Origin: Flavobacterium sp. 102
GTDB taxonomy: Bacteria > Bacteroidota > Bacteroidia > Flavobacteriales > Flavobacteriaceae
Direction: 5' to 3'
Assembly (NCBI RefSeq): GCF_003634615.1
Contig: NZ_RBKX01000001.1
Span: forward strand, 2,480,001 to 2,544,000
Length of the DNA: 64,000 nt
In this document: in pieces, positions 43,923-53,772 of the stretch
How the letters are laid out: every line of letters starts with the position of its first letter
Position numbering within the stretch: the first letter of the stretch is position 1
The notes under the pieces: generated by a model
Databases searched by the model: none
Seen by the model: only the letters and a program-made list of their open reading frames with translations
What the model was told of the DNA's origin: nothing
Program-made: the position numbers and the translations under genes

Positions 43923-45947
43923 TTAAGGTTTTATGTTTTTAACATCATTTAGTATGTTTACGGCTTCCAAAATATGATAGTTATGTTTGATGTCTTTGAT
44001 TCTTTCAGTATTAAAACTCTTTAAGTACTCATCAAATTGTTGGTTTTCTAAGTCAATGGAATTTTGTTCAACGGTTATAGGCAATTCTTTTTCGCCGGTC
44101 AATTTGATGGTTTTCCAAAGTTTGTTTATGCTGTTGACGTCATCAAAAACGGTGTCAAATTGCAACAAAATAGGTGGCAAATCATTATCGTATAACGGAT
44201 TGATTTTGGCGTTTAAGGCTTCAATTTCTTTAGCGGTTTGGCTTTGTTCAATGCGTTTTTTACTCAAGGCAATCAGTTCGTCTTTGATTTCATTACTCAA
44301 TCGATTGTACTTGACGATAACGCTGATTTCATCATTGGGTAAAGCAGTTTTATTGCTGTCTTCTCGTGGCATTTGCTTGTCAAACAACAACGGAATTTCA
44401 ATATCGGGAATGATTCCAGAATATTGGTTGCTTTTTCCGGTGATGCGATAGAATTTTTCCAAGGTCAATTTTAAAAACTCTTGATTGTCATCATCTAAAG
44501 GAAATATTCTTTGCATAGAAGCTTTTCCTAAAGTACGATTGCCAACCAATAGCGCGCGATTGTAATCTTGCATAGCATTGGCAAAAAACTCACTGGCAGA
44601 AGCCGAAAATCCGTTAACCATGACTACAATTGGTCCGTCATAAATAGTGCCGCGGCGCATGTCTTTCAGGATTTCCTTTTTGTTTTTATTGTTGTTCATC
44701 ACTGCTAATGGTCCGAAATCAATAAACAATCCCGACAATTTAATCGCTTCTTCCATTGAACCGCCGCCATTGTTTTCTACATCGATGATAATACCGTCGA
44801 TATTGTCTTCTTGAAGTTTGTACACTTCTTTGGCAACATCATTGCTCGCACTCGATTTTCCGTTTTCGAAAGTAGCATAGAAACTCGGAATTCGGATGTA
44901 GCCAATGGTCGCATTTTCTGCCTTTATTTTGAAACTGAAGACATTGTTTTGGTAATCCTTCATTATCTTTTTGTTCAAGCGAACACTGTACACTTCGCCA
45001 CTTTTTTTTCTAAAAGTAAAATCGGCAGTTTTGTATTCGTTTGACGTAATAATTTCATCAATTTTTTTCATTGATGAGCAGGCAATCTCGTATTCGTCGT
45101 TTTTGTGTTTGACTTTTAATAATTGATCGCCTTTATCAATTTTCTCCGAAAAATAGGCCGAACTTCCCGGTAAAACTTCGTCAACAGTCATTTCGTCCTT
45201 TTCGGTCATAGAAATGTATAAACCAAAAGTCAAATTGTCTGAACTTACCGTGGAATAAAAAGACGATTTATCGCTTTGGGAGAAATAATCAGTATGTGGG
45301 TCAAAATAGGAGCAAAAAACGGTAAAGAAAGCCGAATTAAACTCTTCTTTGGTGAGTTCGTAGCTTCTGATTTTGCATTCGTTTTTGTCTAAAACCTTCG
45401 CTTTACTGATGGCGGCTAATGTTTCAAAGTTGGCTTTTAGCGAATCTTTATTGGTACTTAATTCCGCTACATCACGAAGCGTATTGAACAAAATTCTTTT
45501 TTTGTACAGATGCTTTAATTCTGCTTCGTCTTTGGCATAAGGAAAAGCATCTTTGGAGAATTGGACTTTTTCTGTGCTACTTAAAGGAAAAGGTTCATTC
45601 TTGACACTTTCCAATAATGTTTTATACCGTGTAACGGTTTTAGTATAAGCCGTGTAGAAATCATCTAAAAAACTGCAATCTTTTTCTTTGAGATAATCGT
45701 CAATTGTAAGCTCGTGTTTTTGTAGTGCTTTGATTTCGGGCTCTATAAATAGTCGGTTTTCCTCATCTAACCGACTTAGAAATGTTTTAAAAACATAAAC
45801 CGATAAACTGTCGTCTATCGGTTTAGTGCTATAATGGTATTCTTGAATGAGTGCATTGATTCTTGATAAGGTTTCGCAAGGATTTTTTTCTCTTTGACCA
45901 AAAAGAAAAAGAGGAAAAAGCCCTAAGCATAATAAGAATCGGTTCAC
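43923..45947 (-). CDS. C-terminal processing (tail-specific) protease, S41A
   Basis: The 674-residue periplasmic protease has a signal peptide (FLLCLGLFPLFLFG). A helical N-terminal domain, a PDZ domain (about 225-290, TVDEVLPGSSAYFSEKIDKG) and the S41 catalytic domain follow. The Ser is in NGFSASASEFFANAMQ (near 450) and the Lys in LGKASMQRI (near 476). A C-terminal helical domain (570-674) is like that of Prc/Tsp. Such enzymes degrade or trim proteins at the C-terminus. It lies five bases after gcvT and four before the surface protein. Confidence 0.9.
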   Translation of the reverse strand: MNRFLLCLGLFPLFLFGQREKNPCETLSRINALIQEYHYSTKPIDDSLSVYVFKTFLSRLDEENRLFIEPEIKALQKHELTIDDYLKEKDCSFLDDFYTAYTKTVTRYKTLLESVKNEPFPLSSTEKVQFSKDAFPYAKDEAELKHLYKKRILFNTLRDVAELSTNKDSLKANFETLAAISKAKVLDKNECKIRSYELTKEEFNSAFFTVFCSYFDPHTDYFSQSDKSSFYSTVSSDNLTFGLYISMTEKDEMTVDEVLPGSSAYFSEKIDKGDQLLKVKHKNDEYEIACSSMKKIDEIITSNEYKTADFTFRKKSGEVYSVRLNKKIMKDYQNNVFSFKIKAENATIGYIRIPSFYATFENGKSSASNDVAKEVYKLQEDNIDGIIIDVENNGGGSMEEAIKLSGLFIDFGPLAVMNNNKNKKEILKDMRRGTIYDGPIVVMVNGFSASASEFFANAMQDYNRALLVGNRTLGKASMQRIFPLDDDNQEFLKLTLEKFYRITGKSNQYSGIIPDIEIPLLFDKQMPREDSNKTALPNDEISVIVKYNRLSNEIKDELIALSKKRIEQSQTAKEIEALNAKINPLYDNDLPPILLQFDTVFDDVNSINKLWKTIKLTGEKELPITVEQNSIDLENQQFDEYLKSFNTERIKDIKHNYHILEAVNILNDVKNIKP

Positions 45948-45952
45948 CTTAA

Positions 45953-47035
45953 TTATTTTTTGTAAAAGGGCAATTTGGCCACTTTCGCTTTTACTTTATT
46001 GTTTCTGATTTGGATATAAATCTCGCTGTCAACCGCTGCAAATTCAGTTTTAACATAACCCATTCCAATTCCTTTACCTAAAGATGGTGCCATAGTTCCC
46101 GAAGTTACTATTCCAATATTATTTCCGTCAGCATCAACGATTTCGTAGTCATGACGCGGAATGCCTCTTTCGATTAATTCGAAACCAATTAATTTGCGGG
46201 TAACACCGGCTTCTTTTTGTTTTAAAAGGTTTTCTGAATTGGTAAAGGTTTTGGTGAATTTGGTAATCCAACCCAAACCGGCTTCTAAAGGAGAAGTCGT
46301 ATCATTGATATCATTTCCGTACAAACAGAATCCCATTTCCAAACGCAAAGTATCACGAGCTGCTAAACCAATTGGCTTGATGCCAAAAGCAGCACCGGCT
46401 TCGAATACTTTGTTCCAAACTTGTTCCGCATCAGCATTTTTGCAATAAATTTCAAATCCGCCTGAACCGGTATAACCAGTTGCAGAAATGATTACGTCGG
46501 AAACTCCGGCAAAATCAGCTACTTTAAAATGATAATATTTGATTTCAGATAAGTTGATAGAAGTCAAGGATTGCATCGCTTCCACGGCTTTTGGTCCTTG
46601 TATCGCTAACAATGAATAGTCTTCTGAAATATTTCTCATGTCAACACCTAAATCATTGTGAGTTGAAATCCAATTCCAGTCTTTGTCGATATTTGAGGCA
46701 TTGACTACCAATAGATATTGGTCTTCTTTCATTCGGTAAACGATTAAATCATCTACAATTCCGCCGTCATTATTAGGCAAACAAGAATATTGCGCACGCC
46801 CGATTTCGAGAACCGAAGCGTCATTAGAAGTTACTTTTTGAATTAGTGCCAGCGCGTTTTCGCCTGAAAGCAAAAACTCACCCATGTGTGAAACGTCAAA
46901 AACGCCCACGCCATTTCTTACGATTTCATGTTCGGCATTTACACCTTCATATTGTACGGGCATGTTGTAACCCGCAAATGGTACCATTTTGGCTCCTAAA
47001 TTTTCATGAATGTGTGATAAAGCAGTGTTTTTCAT
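45953..47035 (-). CDS. gcvT: glycine cleavage system T protein (aminomethyltransferase)
   Basis: GcvT moves the aminomethyl carbon from the H protein to tetrahydrofolate, releasing ammonia. The 360-residue protein is of normal size. It has [46 protein letters not shown] with the catalytic Asp, [11 protein letters not shown] and [16 protein letters not shown]. It starts a minus-strand group with the S41 protease. GlyA and the threonine aldolase in the window belong to the same glycine/one-carbon metabolism. Confidence 0.95.
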   Translation of the reverse strand: MKNTALSHIHENLGAKMVPFAGYNMPVQYEGVNAEHEIVRNGVGVFDVSHMGEFLLSGENALALIQKVTSNDASVLEIGRAQYSCLPNNDGGIVDDLIVYRMKEDQYLLVVNASNIDKDWNWISTHNDLGVDMRNISEDYSLLAIQGPKAVEAMQSLTSINLSEIKYYHFKVADFAGVSDVIISATGYTGSGGFEIYCKNADAEQVWNKVFEAGAAFGIKPIGLAARDTLRLEMGFCLYGNDINDTTSPLEAGLGWITKFTKTFTNSENLLKQKEAGVTRKLIGFELIERGIPRHDYEIVDADGNNIGIVTSGTMAPSLGKGIGMGYVKTEFAAVDSEIYIQIRNNKVKAKVAKLPFYKK

Positions 47036-47142
47036 TTTAGATTAAATTGTATTGTTGTTTGTGTTTTATTCCGCTACGCTCCATACAATTGCTTCGCCAG
47101 TTCAGCTAAAGCTTCGAGTCGGCTGCGCGTCGGGTGTTTGTC

Positions 47143-47177
47143 ATCCTGTCCCGATAACTATCGGGATGTCGAAGGAT
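47143..47177. repeat. nested hairpin repeat at the fahA 3' end
   Basis: TCCCGATA / TATCGGGA (8 bp, 2-base loop) at 47149-47166 is nested in ATCCT / AGGAT. This GTCATCCTG...GTCGAAGGAT arrangement is of a kind dispersed in Flavobacterium genomes; the last base overlaps the fahA stop. Confidence 0.6.
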
Positions 47178-48460
47178 TATTTTCTAACGAATGGCGGTAA
47201 TAGTTTTGTAGAAACTTCACCAAAACCAATTCGAATCGTACTGTTTTGGCAATACCCTTTCATAGTCACGGTATCATTATCGTTGATAAATTTACGTTCG
47301 GTACCGTCATTCATTATGATAGGATTTTTTCCGCCCCAAGTTAATTCGAGCATAGAGCCAAAACTATCCGGTGTTGGACCCGAAATTGTTCCAGAACCCA
47401 TCATATCACCTGAATTTACGCGACAACCGTTAGACGTGTGATGTGCCAATTGCTGTGACATGGACCAATACATATACTTGAAATTGGATTTAGAAACCAA
47501 ACTTGGTTCTACATTTTCAGGTTCAATATAAACTTCCAAATTAATATCGAACGCATTTTTTCCTTTTTGTTGCAAATAGGGAAGCGGCATTGGTTCTTGA
47601 TTTGGTCCTTTACATCTGAATGGTTCCAAAGCATCCATGGTTACAATCCATGGTGAAATTGACGAGGCAAAGTTTTTGGCTAAAAATGGTCCAAGTGGTA
47701 CATATTCCCATTTTTGAATATCACGAGCGCTCCAATCGTTTAGTAAAACCATCCCGAAAATATAATCTTCGGCTTCCGTAACAGGAATATTTTCTCCCAT
47801 GATGTTGGCATCAGTAGTGATAAAAGCCGTTTCTAATTCGAAATCTACTAATCTTGACGAACCGAAAACAGGCGAAGTTTCGCCATTAGGTAAAGTTTGT
47901 CCCATTGGTCGGTGAATCGGAATTCCGGATGGAATAATCGTAGAACTTCTTCCATGATAACCTACCGGAATATGCAGCCAGTTGGGCAATAAAGCATTTG
48001 CAGGATCACGGAACATTTTGCCAACGTTAGTAGCGTGTTCTTTACTGGAATAAAAATCGGTGTAATCGCCAATTAAAACCGGAAGTTGCATTTCAACATC
48101 TTCCATTTTGAAAATCACGATTTCTTTGTGTTCTTCGTTGTCTCTTAGTTTTGGATTATTGCTGTCGAAAATATCGCCAATTCGGTTTCTAACCAAACGC
48201 CATGTTTTTTTGCCGTCGGAAATAAAATCGTTTAGCGTGTCTTGCATAAACATATCATCAGTCAAATCGATGCCTTCAAAATAATTAAGTTGTTGTAAAG
48301 CACCCAAATCGATAGCGTAATCACCAATTCTGGTTCCAATAGTGATAACATCTTCTTTCGTTAAGAATACACCAAAAGGAATGTTTTGAATTGGGAAGTC
48401 ACTGTTTTCAGGGACTGTAAGCCAAGATTTGCGGATGGGATTGTTAGTAGTAATGGGCAT
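47177..48460 (-). CDS. fahA: fumarylacetoacetase
   Basis: Fumarylacetoacetase hydrolyses fumarylacetoacetate to fumarate and acetoacetate, the last step of tyrosine breakdown. The 427-residue protein has an N-terminal SH3-like domain (IGDYAIDLGALQQL). The catalytic FAH domain holds SSKEHATNVGKMFRD, VGYHGRSST with the catalytic His, MGQTLPNGE, LVDFELETAFI, GMVLLNDWSARDIQKWE and SGDMMGSGTISGPTP. It is divergently transcribed from glyA with closely spaced promoters. Confidence 0.95.
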   Translation of the reverse strand: MPITTNNPIRKSWLTVPENSDFPIQNIPFGVFLTKEDVITIGTRIGDYAIDLGALQQLNYFEGIDLTDDMFMQDTLNDFISDGKKTWRLVRNRIGDIFDSNNPKLRDNEEHKEIVIFKMEDVEMQLPVLIGDYTDFYSSKEHATNVGKMFRDPANALLPNWLHIPVGYHGRSSTIIPSGIPIHRPMGQTLPNGETSPVFGSSRLVDFELETAFITTDANIMGENIPVTEAEDYIFGMVLLNDWSARDIQKWEYVPLGPFLAKNFASSISPWIVTMDALEPFRCKGPNQEPMPLPYLQQKGKNAFDINLEVYIEPENVEPSLVSKSNFKYMYWSMSQQLAHHTSNGCRVNSGDMMGSGTISGPTPDSFGSMLELTWGGKNPIIMNDGTERKFINDNDTVTMKGYCQNSTIRIGFGEVSTKLLPPFVRK

Positions 48461-48495
48461 GATTGTGTTGATTTAGTTGTTGAAAAATTAGCAAT

Positions 48496-48526
48496 CAAAT
48501 ATATCATTAACTATTAATTTAACAAA
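48496..48526 (-). promoter_or_regulatory. promoter of fahA
   Basis: On the minus strand TTTG (48526-48523), a 19-base spacer and TATATTTG (48503-48496) form a textbook promoter 36 bases before the ATG. Confidence 0.65.
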
Positions 48527-48535
48527 CGATTTTCG

Positions 48536-48543
48536 TAATTTTG
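48536..48543 (+). promoter_or_regulatory. -7 box TAATTTTG for glyA
   Basis: An exact consensus match 26 bases before the glyA ATG and only ten bases from the fahA -33 box. Confidence 0.55.
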
Positions 48544-48569
48544 ACCTCAATTTAACGAAATAATTTCAA

Positions 48570-49844
48570 ATGCAACGCGACGAACAAATTTTTGACTTAA
48601 TTCTTGAAGAACAAGAAAGACAAATTCACGGAATTGAACTTATTGCCTCTGAGAACTTTGTGAGTGATCAGGTAATGGAAGCAGCAGGTTCTGTATTGAC
48701 AAATAAGTATGCTGAAGGCTATCCAGGTAAAAGATATTACGGTGGCTGCGAAGTAGTAGATGTGATTGAACAAATCGCCATCGATAGAGCAAAAGCTTTA
48801 TTTGGTGCCGACTATGTAAACGTACAACCACACTCTGGTTCACAAGCCAATACCGCTGTTTTTGCAGCTTGTTTAAAACCGGGAGATAAAATCTTAGGAT
48901 TCGATTTGTCTCACGGTGGACACTTAACACATGGTTCTCCTGTGAATTTTTCAGGAAAATTGTACTCGCCAAGTTTTTATGGTGTTGAACAAGAAACCGG
49001 AATGTTGAATTATGACAAAATCCAAGAAATTGCGACCAAAGAGCAACCTAAAATGATTATTGCCGGAGCTTCTGCGTATTCTCGTGATATGGATTTTAAA
49101 CGTTTCAGAGAAATTGCGGATAGCGTTGGTGCTTTATTATTAGCCGATATTTCACATCCAGCCGGTTTAATTGCCAAAGGATTAATGAATGACCCAATTC
49201 CACATTGTCATATAGTTACCACAACCACTCACAAAACATTGCGCGGACCAAGAGGCGGAATGATTATGATGGGGAAAGATTTTCCAAATCCATGGGGTTT
49301 AACTACGCCAAAAGGTGAAGTCAGAATGATGTCACACGTTTTAGATATGTCGGTTTTTCCTGGAAATCAAGGCGGTCCATTGGAACATATTATTGCGGCG
49401 AAAGCTGTAGCTTTTGGTGAAGCTCTATCAGATGAGTTCTTCGCTTATGCGATGCAAGTACAGAAAAATGCCAAAGCGATGGCGGAAGCATTCGTTAAAA
49501 GAGGTTACCACTTAATCTCAGGCGGAACAGACAATCACATGATGCTGATTGACTTAAGAAACAAAAATATTTCAGGAAAAGATGCCGAAATTGCTTTAGG
49601 TAAAGCCGAAATCACGGTGAATAAGAACATGGTGCCGTTTGATGATAAATCACCTTTTGTGACTTCGGGAATTCGCGTTGGAACACCAGCGATTACAACT
49701 CGTGGTTTAGTAGAAAACGATATGGAAACCATAGTGGATTTAATCGATAGAGTGTTGATGAATTCGACCAATGAAGAATTATTGGCCGAAATCGGAGATG
49801 AAGTAAATGACATGATGAGTGAAAGAGCGATTTTTGTTTATTAA
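48570..49844 (+). CDS. glyA: serine hydroxymethyltransferase
   Basis: GlyA converts serine and tetrahydrofolate to glycine and methylene-tetrahydrofolate, using PLP. The 424-residue protein is of normal size. Key segments are [62 protein letters not shown] and the PLP-Lys segment [14 protein letters not shown], then FPGNQGGP. It has its own promoter and terminator and faces away from fahA. Confidence 0.97.
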   Translation: MQRDEQIFDLILEEQERQIHGIELIASENFVSDQVMEAAGSVLTNKYAEGYPGKRYYGGCEVVDVIEQIAIDRAKALFGADYVNVQPHSGSQANTAVFAACLKPGDKILGFDLSHGGHLTHGSPVNFSGKLYSPSFYGVEQETGMLNYDKIQEIATKEQPKMIIAGASAYSRDMDFKRFREIADSVGALLLADISHPAGLIAKGLMNDPIPHCHIVTTTTHKTLRGPRGGMIMMGKDFPNPWGLTTPKGEVRMMSHVLDMSVFPGNQGGPLEHIIAAKAVAFGEALSDEFFAYAMQVQKNAKAMAEAFVKRGYHLISGGTDNHMMLIDLRNKNISGKDAEIALGKAEITVNKNMVPFDDKSPFVTSGIRVGTPAITTRGLVENDMETIVDLIDRVLMNSTNEELLAEIGDEVNDMMSERAIFVY

Positions 49845-49867
49845 TCACTTCAAATATTGATAAAATC

Positions 49868-49897
49868 AAACCTTCAAGAGTTCGCTTTTGGAGGTTT
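49868..49897 (+). terminator. terminator after glyA
   Basis: AAACCTTCAA / TTGGAGGTTT (one wobble) with a 10-base loop is followed by a T-run. Confidence 0.8.
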
Positions 49898-49917
49898 TTT
49901 TATGATAAATGTTAGGC

Positions 49918-49945
49918 TTTGAACGGGCCAATTGTTGTAAATTTG
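49918..49945 (+). promoter_or_regulatory. promoter of the ABC efflux operon
   Basis: TTTG at 49918-49921, a 16-base spacer and TAAATTTG at 49938-49945. It lies inside the ORF if the TTG at 49919 is used, so translation should start at the ATG at 49976. Confidence 0.55.
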
Positions 49946-49975
49946 AAAGACAAAATTCACAAATACCAAAATTTA

Positions 49976-51067
49976 ATGAAATTGCTGAAAGTTCTCTGTT
50001 TATCTTCTTTCTTCATATTTGTTTCATGTTCCAAAAAGGACGATGGTCAAATTCAGCCGACAAAAGGCAACATAACCGAAAGCGTTTATGCATCCGGAGT
50101 TGTAAAGTCTGAAAATCAATATACAGTTTATTCAACTGTTAGTGGTGTGTTGCAAAAAATCAATGTTACGGCCGGACAAACCATTGGAAAAGGGCAATCT
50201 TTGTTTCAAATTGAAAGCGATAAAGCCGCATTAAATACGGAGAATGCCCGATTGGCTTACCAATTGAGTAATGAAAACAACCGCTACATTCAGGATAAAA
50301 TTGCTGAAATGGAAACCAAAGTTCAAGCTGCCAAAGACAAACTCGCTTTAGATTTGTCTATCTACAACCGAAATAAAAATATCAAGCAATACAATGTCAT
50401 ATCGGAAGTGGATTATGAGCGTGTAGAATTGGCTTATAAAAACTCAAAATCCAATTACGAAGCCGCAGTAAAGCAATTATCTCAACTAAAATCTCAATTA
50501 AAAAATGAGCAAAGCAGAAACAATATCAATCTTAAAATCAATGAAAAATCTCAAAGCGACTTTATTGTAAAGAGTGCCATAACTGGAGAATTATTTGATG
50601 TTTTGGTAAAAGAAGGTACTTTGATTAATCCGCAAACACCGTTGGCTATAATTGGAGAAAAAAATACCTACTTACTCGAATTGGATGTTGATGAGAATGA
50701 CATGGTTCGTGTAAAATTGGGACAAAAATTAGCCGTAACCATGGACAGTTACAAAGGCAAAGCTTTTGAAGCTATAGTTGATAAAATTTATCCGATTATG
50801 GACGAGCGTTCTCGAACCTTTAAAATAGAAGCCCATTTTACTGATCCACCGGTAAAATTGTATCCTAATCTTACGGCAGAAGCCAATATTATTATTCAGA
50901 CCAAACAAGAGGCTTTAACCATTCCCAAAAGTTATTTGGTAGATAATGAATACGTATTGGTCAATGGTGATGAAAAACGCAAAGTAAAAATTGGATTGAG
51001 CGATTATCAGAACGTGGAAATTTTGGACGGATTAACACCAACAGAAACCATCTATAAACCTAAGTAG
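49976..51067 (+). CDS. HlyD/MacA-like periplasmic adaptor lipoprotein
   Basis: The 363-residue product (from the ATG at 49976) has a lipoprotein signal (FFIFVSCSKKDD). A lipoyl-like/biotinyl-type half follows (VSGVLQKINVTAGQTIGKG). Next is a coiled-coil hairpin (about 75-165) with MetKVQAAKDKL-type helices, then a return lipoyl segment (SAITGELFDVLVKEG) and beta-barrel domains to the C-terminus (EALTIPKSYLVDNEYV). It should connect an inner-membrane ABC pump to an outer-membrane channel, as MacA does. It shares one base with the permease start (TAGTG). Confidence 0.87.
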   Translation: MKLLKVLCLSSFFIFVSCSKKDDGQIQPTKGNITESVYASGVVKSENQYTVYSTVSGVLQKINVTAGQTIGKGQSLFQIESDKAALNTENARLAYQLSNENNRYIQDKIAEMETKVQAAKDKLALDLSIYNRNKNIKQYNVISEVDYERVELAYKNSKSNYEAAVKQLSQLKSQLKNEQSRNNINLKINEKSQSDFIVKSAITGELFDVLVKEGTLINPQTPLAIIGEKNTYLLELDVDENDMVRVKLGQKLAVTMDSYKGKAFEAIVDKIYPIMDERSRTFKIEAHFTDPPVKLYPNLTAEANIIIQTKQEALTIPKSYLVDNEYVLVNGDEKRKVKIGLSDYQNVEILDGLTPTETIYKPK

Positions 51068-52323
51068 TGAATTTTAAACTCATTTTAAATATTGCATTTC
51101 ACTTACTTCGAGCAAGACTTAAACAAACGATTGTCGCCGCTGTAGGAGTAACTTTTGGGATAGCCATGTTCATTTCTCTAGTGAGTTTTATGAATGGTTT
51201 GAATGATTTACTAGACGGATTGATGCTCAACAGAACGCCACATGTTCGTTTATATAACGAGATTAAACCTTCTGAAAATCAACCGATAATGTTATCTGAA
51301 AAATATAAAAATGACATTAATTTCATTTCTTCCATAAAGCCAAAAGACAGAGGAAAATCAATATACAATAGCAAAGCTATTATTCATTATTTAAAACAAG
51401 ACCATCGCATTATTGATGTAGCGCCAAAAATAACTACACCTGTTTTTTTTAATTCGGGTACTATAGAAATATCAGGCGTAATTAACGGAATTGATGTTCT
51501 TGCAGAAGAAAAATTATTCACACTCAGCGATTATATTATTGAAGGAACAATAGCCGATTTAGATCAAAACAACAGTATAATTATTGGTAAAGGATTAGCC
51601 GACAAAATGCTCTTGGTTCAGGGCGATATCATAAAAATCACTACTGCCAAAGGAAATCTAGCATCGTTAAAAATTGTAGGTATATCCCAAATAGGAATTG
51701 CTGAAATAGATGATGTTAGTAGTTATACTTCTTTGGCAACAGCCCAAAAATTATTAGGAGAAGCCACTAACTATATCACAGACATACAAATAAAATTACA
51801 CGATATTACTTCCGCGCCTACAGTAGCAATGGAATTCCATAATAAATTTGATCTAGATGCTATTGACTACCAAACGGCCAATTCACAGTTTGAAACAGGA
51901 AGTTCCATTAGAAGTATTATATCTTATGCCGTTGGAATAGTATTACTGATTGTCGCTGGATTTGGAATCTACAATATCTTGAACATGATGATTTTTGAGA
52001 AAATGGACAGTATTGCGATTCTGAAAGCAACAGGATTTTCCGGTAATGATGTCAAATGGATTTTTATTTCGCTTTCAATGATTATTGGTTTAACCGGTGG
52101 CGTTTTCGGACTGATTTTTGGTTTTGGGTTTACTAAAATTATTGACAATATTCCGTTCAACACAGCGGCACTTCCAACCATTTCTACTTATCCAATTAAT
52201 TATAATCCAATGTTTTATATCATAGGAATTGCATTTGCTTTAATCACCACTTTTATTGCCGGTTTGTTTCCGGCGCTGAAAGCCAGTAAAATTGATCCGG
52301 TGGAAATTATTAGAGGAAAATGA
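51067..52323 (+). CDS. ABC transporter permease (FtsX/MacB/LolE type)
   Basis: The 418-residue protein has an N-terminal TM segment (about 18-40) and a periplasmic MacB-like domain (about 45-270). Three C-terminal TM segments follow: SYAVGIVLLIVAGFGIYNIL, IFISLSMIIGLTGGVFGLIF and MFYIIGIAFALITTFIAGLF. It ends in the family PALKASKIDPVEIIRGK. The start is GTG at 51067, overlapping the adaptor stop. Together with the adaptor and ATPase it forms an export or lipoprotein-extraction-like unit. The substrate is unknown. Confidence 0.87.
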   Translation: MNFKLILNIAFHLLRARLKQTIVAAVGVTFGIAMFISLVSFMNGLNDLLDGLMLNRTPHVRLYNEIKPSENQPIMLSEKYKNDINFISSIKPKDRGKSIYNSKAIIHYLKQDHRIIDVAPKITTPVFFNSGTIEISGVINGIDVLAEEKLFTLSDYIIEGTIADLDQNNSIIIGKGLADKMLLVQGDIIKITTAKGNLASLKIVGISQIGIAEIDDVSSYTSLATAQKLLGEATNYITDIQIKLHDITSAPTVAMEFHNKFDLDAIDYQTANSQFETGSSIRSIISYAVGIVLLIVAGFGIYNILNMMIFEKMDSIAILKATGFSGNDVKWIFISLSMIIGLTGGVFGLIFGFGFTKIIDNIPFNTAALPTISTYPINYNPMFYIIGIAFALITTFIAGLFPALKASKIDPVEIIRGK

Positions 52324-52385
52324 TTATAGCCACGAAAGCACAAGTTTAAAATAATATTTGTGGCTAAAATTTATACAAATGTAAG

Positions 52386-53060
52386 ATGAGCAATAAAGTA
52401 CTCGAAACTAAAGGCTTGACCAAATACTTTTACGACCCGATTCAATTTCAGGTGTTGAAAGCAATCGACATGAGCATCAATCACGGAGAATTTGTTTCAA
52501 TTGTTGGGAAATCGGGCTGTGGAAAATCGACTTTACTGTATTTACTTTCTACTATGGATACTGATTATGAAGGGCAATTGTTTATCAATGAAGAATTGAT
52601 TACGGGTAAATCGGATAAATCATTGGCTCAACTCAGGAATGAAAAAATTGGCTTTGTGTTTCAGTTTCACTATTTACTTTCGGAATACAATGTCCTGAAG
52701 AATGTGATGTTGCCCGGAATGAAACTCAATAAATTTTCCGAAGAAGAAATTGAGTACAACGCTATGGAACATCTGAAAACATTGGACATGCACGAGCAAG
52801 CTTTAAAAATGCCCAACCAATTAAGCGGTGGACAAAAACAACGTGTGGCTATTGCCCGAGCCTTAATCAACAATCCCTTAATCATTATGGGTGATGAACC
52901 TACGGGAAATCTCGACAAGAAAAACAGCGATATCGTTTTTGATATTTTCAATCATTTGACCAAAGACCACAACCAAACTTTATTAGTCGTAACTCATGAC
53001 AATGATTTTGCAAGCCGAACTCAACGGACAATCACGATGGAAGACGGAAAGATTATTTAA
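52386..53060 (+). CDS. ABC transporter ATP-binding protein (MacB/LolD type)
   Basis: The 224-residue ATPase has Walker [15 protein letters not shown], the Q-loop [15 protein letters not shown], signature [15 protein letters not shown], Walker [13 protein letters not shown] and switch His in VVTHDNDFA. The FVFQ...[14 protein letters not shown] segment is typical of the LolD/MacB/FtsE branch. It is a separate polypeptide here, not fused to the permease as in Escherichia coli MacB. A 62-base gap separates it from the permease. It overlaps the end of the convergent pentapeptide gene by eight bases. Confidence 0.9.
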   Translation: MSNKVLETKGLTKYFYDPIQFQVLKAIDMSINHGEFVSIVGKSGCGKSTLLYLLSTMDTDYEGQLFINEELITGKSDKSLAQLRNEKIGFVFQFHYLLSEYNVLKNVMLPGMKLNKFSEEEIEYNAMEHLKTLDMHEQALKMPNQLSGGQKQRVAIARALINNPLIIMGDEPTGNLDKKNSDIVFDIFNHLTKDHNQTLLVVTHDNDFASRTQRTITMEDGKII

Positions 53061-53625
53061 CTATTATATCGTATTTCTGCAACAATCCTTTCAATCCATC
53101 AGTGGAAAAAACCGCTTTCTTGATTTTATTCTTTTCCGGGTCAAAAGCATAATCGTAGCTTGTTGAAAAATCGGCTTTGTTGGCTATAGTGTCAATAAAA
53201 ACAGCTCGTCGTAAGTTGCAATTGTCAAATAAAACTTCGGTTAAATCACTCGCCATAAAATCGACGGCAATCATACTGCAGTTGATGAATTGCATTTTTT
53301 TCATCTTTAATGCGTAAAATTGGGCATAATCCAACAAACAATCTTTGAAGTGAAACTCAAAAATTACTTGGTCGGTCATGGCAAAATTGACGTTGGTGAA
53401 ATTACATTTGGTAAACCAAACCCCGCGCAGTGAAACATAGTTGATTTTGGTGTCTTTAAAATTGCAATCAAAAAAATTACAATCCACAAAAGTCACGGTT
53501 TGAAAAGTACAATCGGTGAAATCGATGTTGTAAAACGTACAGTTTTCAAACTCCTTGAATTTGGTATTAACGTCATTAAAAATTTCGTCTCTGAATTCTT
53601 GGTCTGCGATATAATCTGAATGCAT
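53053..53625 (-). CDS. pentapeptide-repeat protein
   Basis: The 190-residue product (from the ATG at 53625) is built of five-residue repeats of the form A/C(D/N)(L/F)xx: FENCTFYNIDFTDCTFQTVT, FVDCNFFDCNFKDTKI and CSMIAVDFMASDLTEVLFD. These fold into a right-handed quadrilateral beta-helix. Some members (Qnr, MfpA) mimic DNA and protect gyrase; no such role can be claimed here. It lies tail-to-tail with the ABC ATPase with an 8-base overlap. A TTG start at 53667 is possible but less likely. Confidence 0.85.
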   Translation of the reverse strand: MHSDYIADQEFRDEIFNDVNTKFKEFENCTFYNIDFTDCTFQTVTFVDCNFFDCNFKDTKINYVSLRGVWFTKCNFTNVNFAMTDQVIFEFHFKDCLLDYAQFYALKMKKMQFINCSMIAVDFMASDLTEVLFDNCNLRRAVFIDTIANKADFSTSYDYAFDPEKNKIKKAVFSTDGLKGLLQKYDIIVK

Positions 53626-53742
53626 AAGGGATTTATTGGTGCGTAAAACTACTAAAATAAATCGCAATGCCTTGCTAACAATTGTTGATAAATTTTAACG
53701 GTAAAAAACTTTTTTTTTCAATTACCAAAGGTGGAAAAGCAA

Positions 53743-53750
53743 TACATTTG
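53743..53750 (+). promoter_or_regulatory. -7 box TACATTTG for guaC
   Basis: An exact consensus match 22 bases before the guaC ATG; no -33 box is clear. Confidence 0.5.
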
Positions 53751-53772
53751 ATTGTAATGAAATTTTTGACTT

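Noticed and set aside
47052..47441. 129-residue plus-strand ORF
   Set aside because: It overlaps the end of fahA in antisense and crosses a hairpin repeat; no family features.
53053..53625. Quinolone-resistance (Qnr) protein
   Set aside because: Pentapeptide repeats alone do not show gyrase protection; the protein lacks recognisable Qnr loops.
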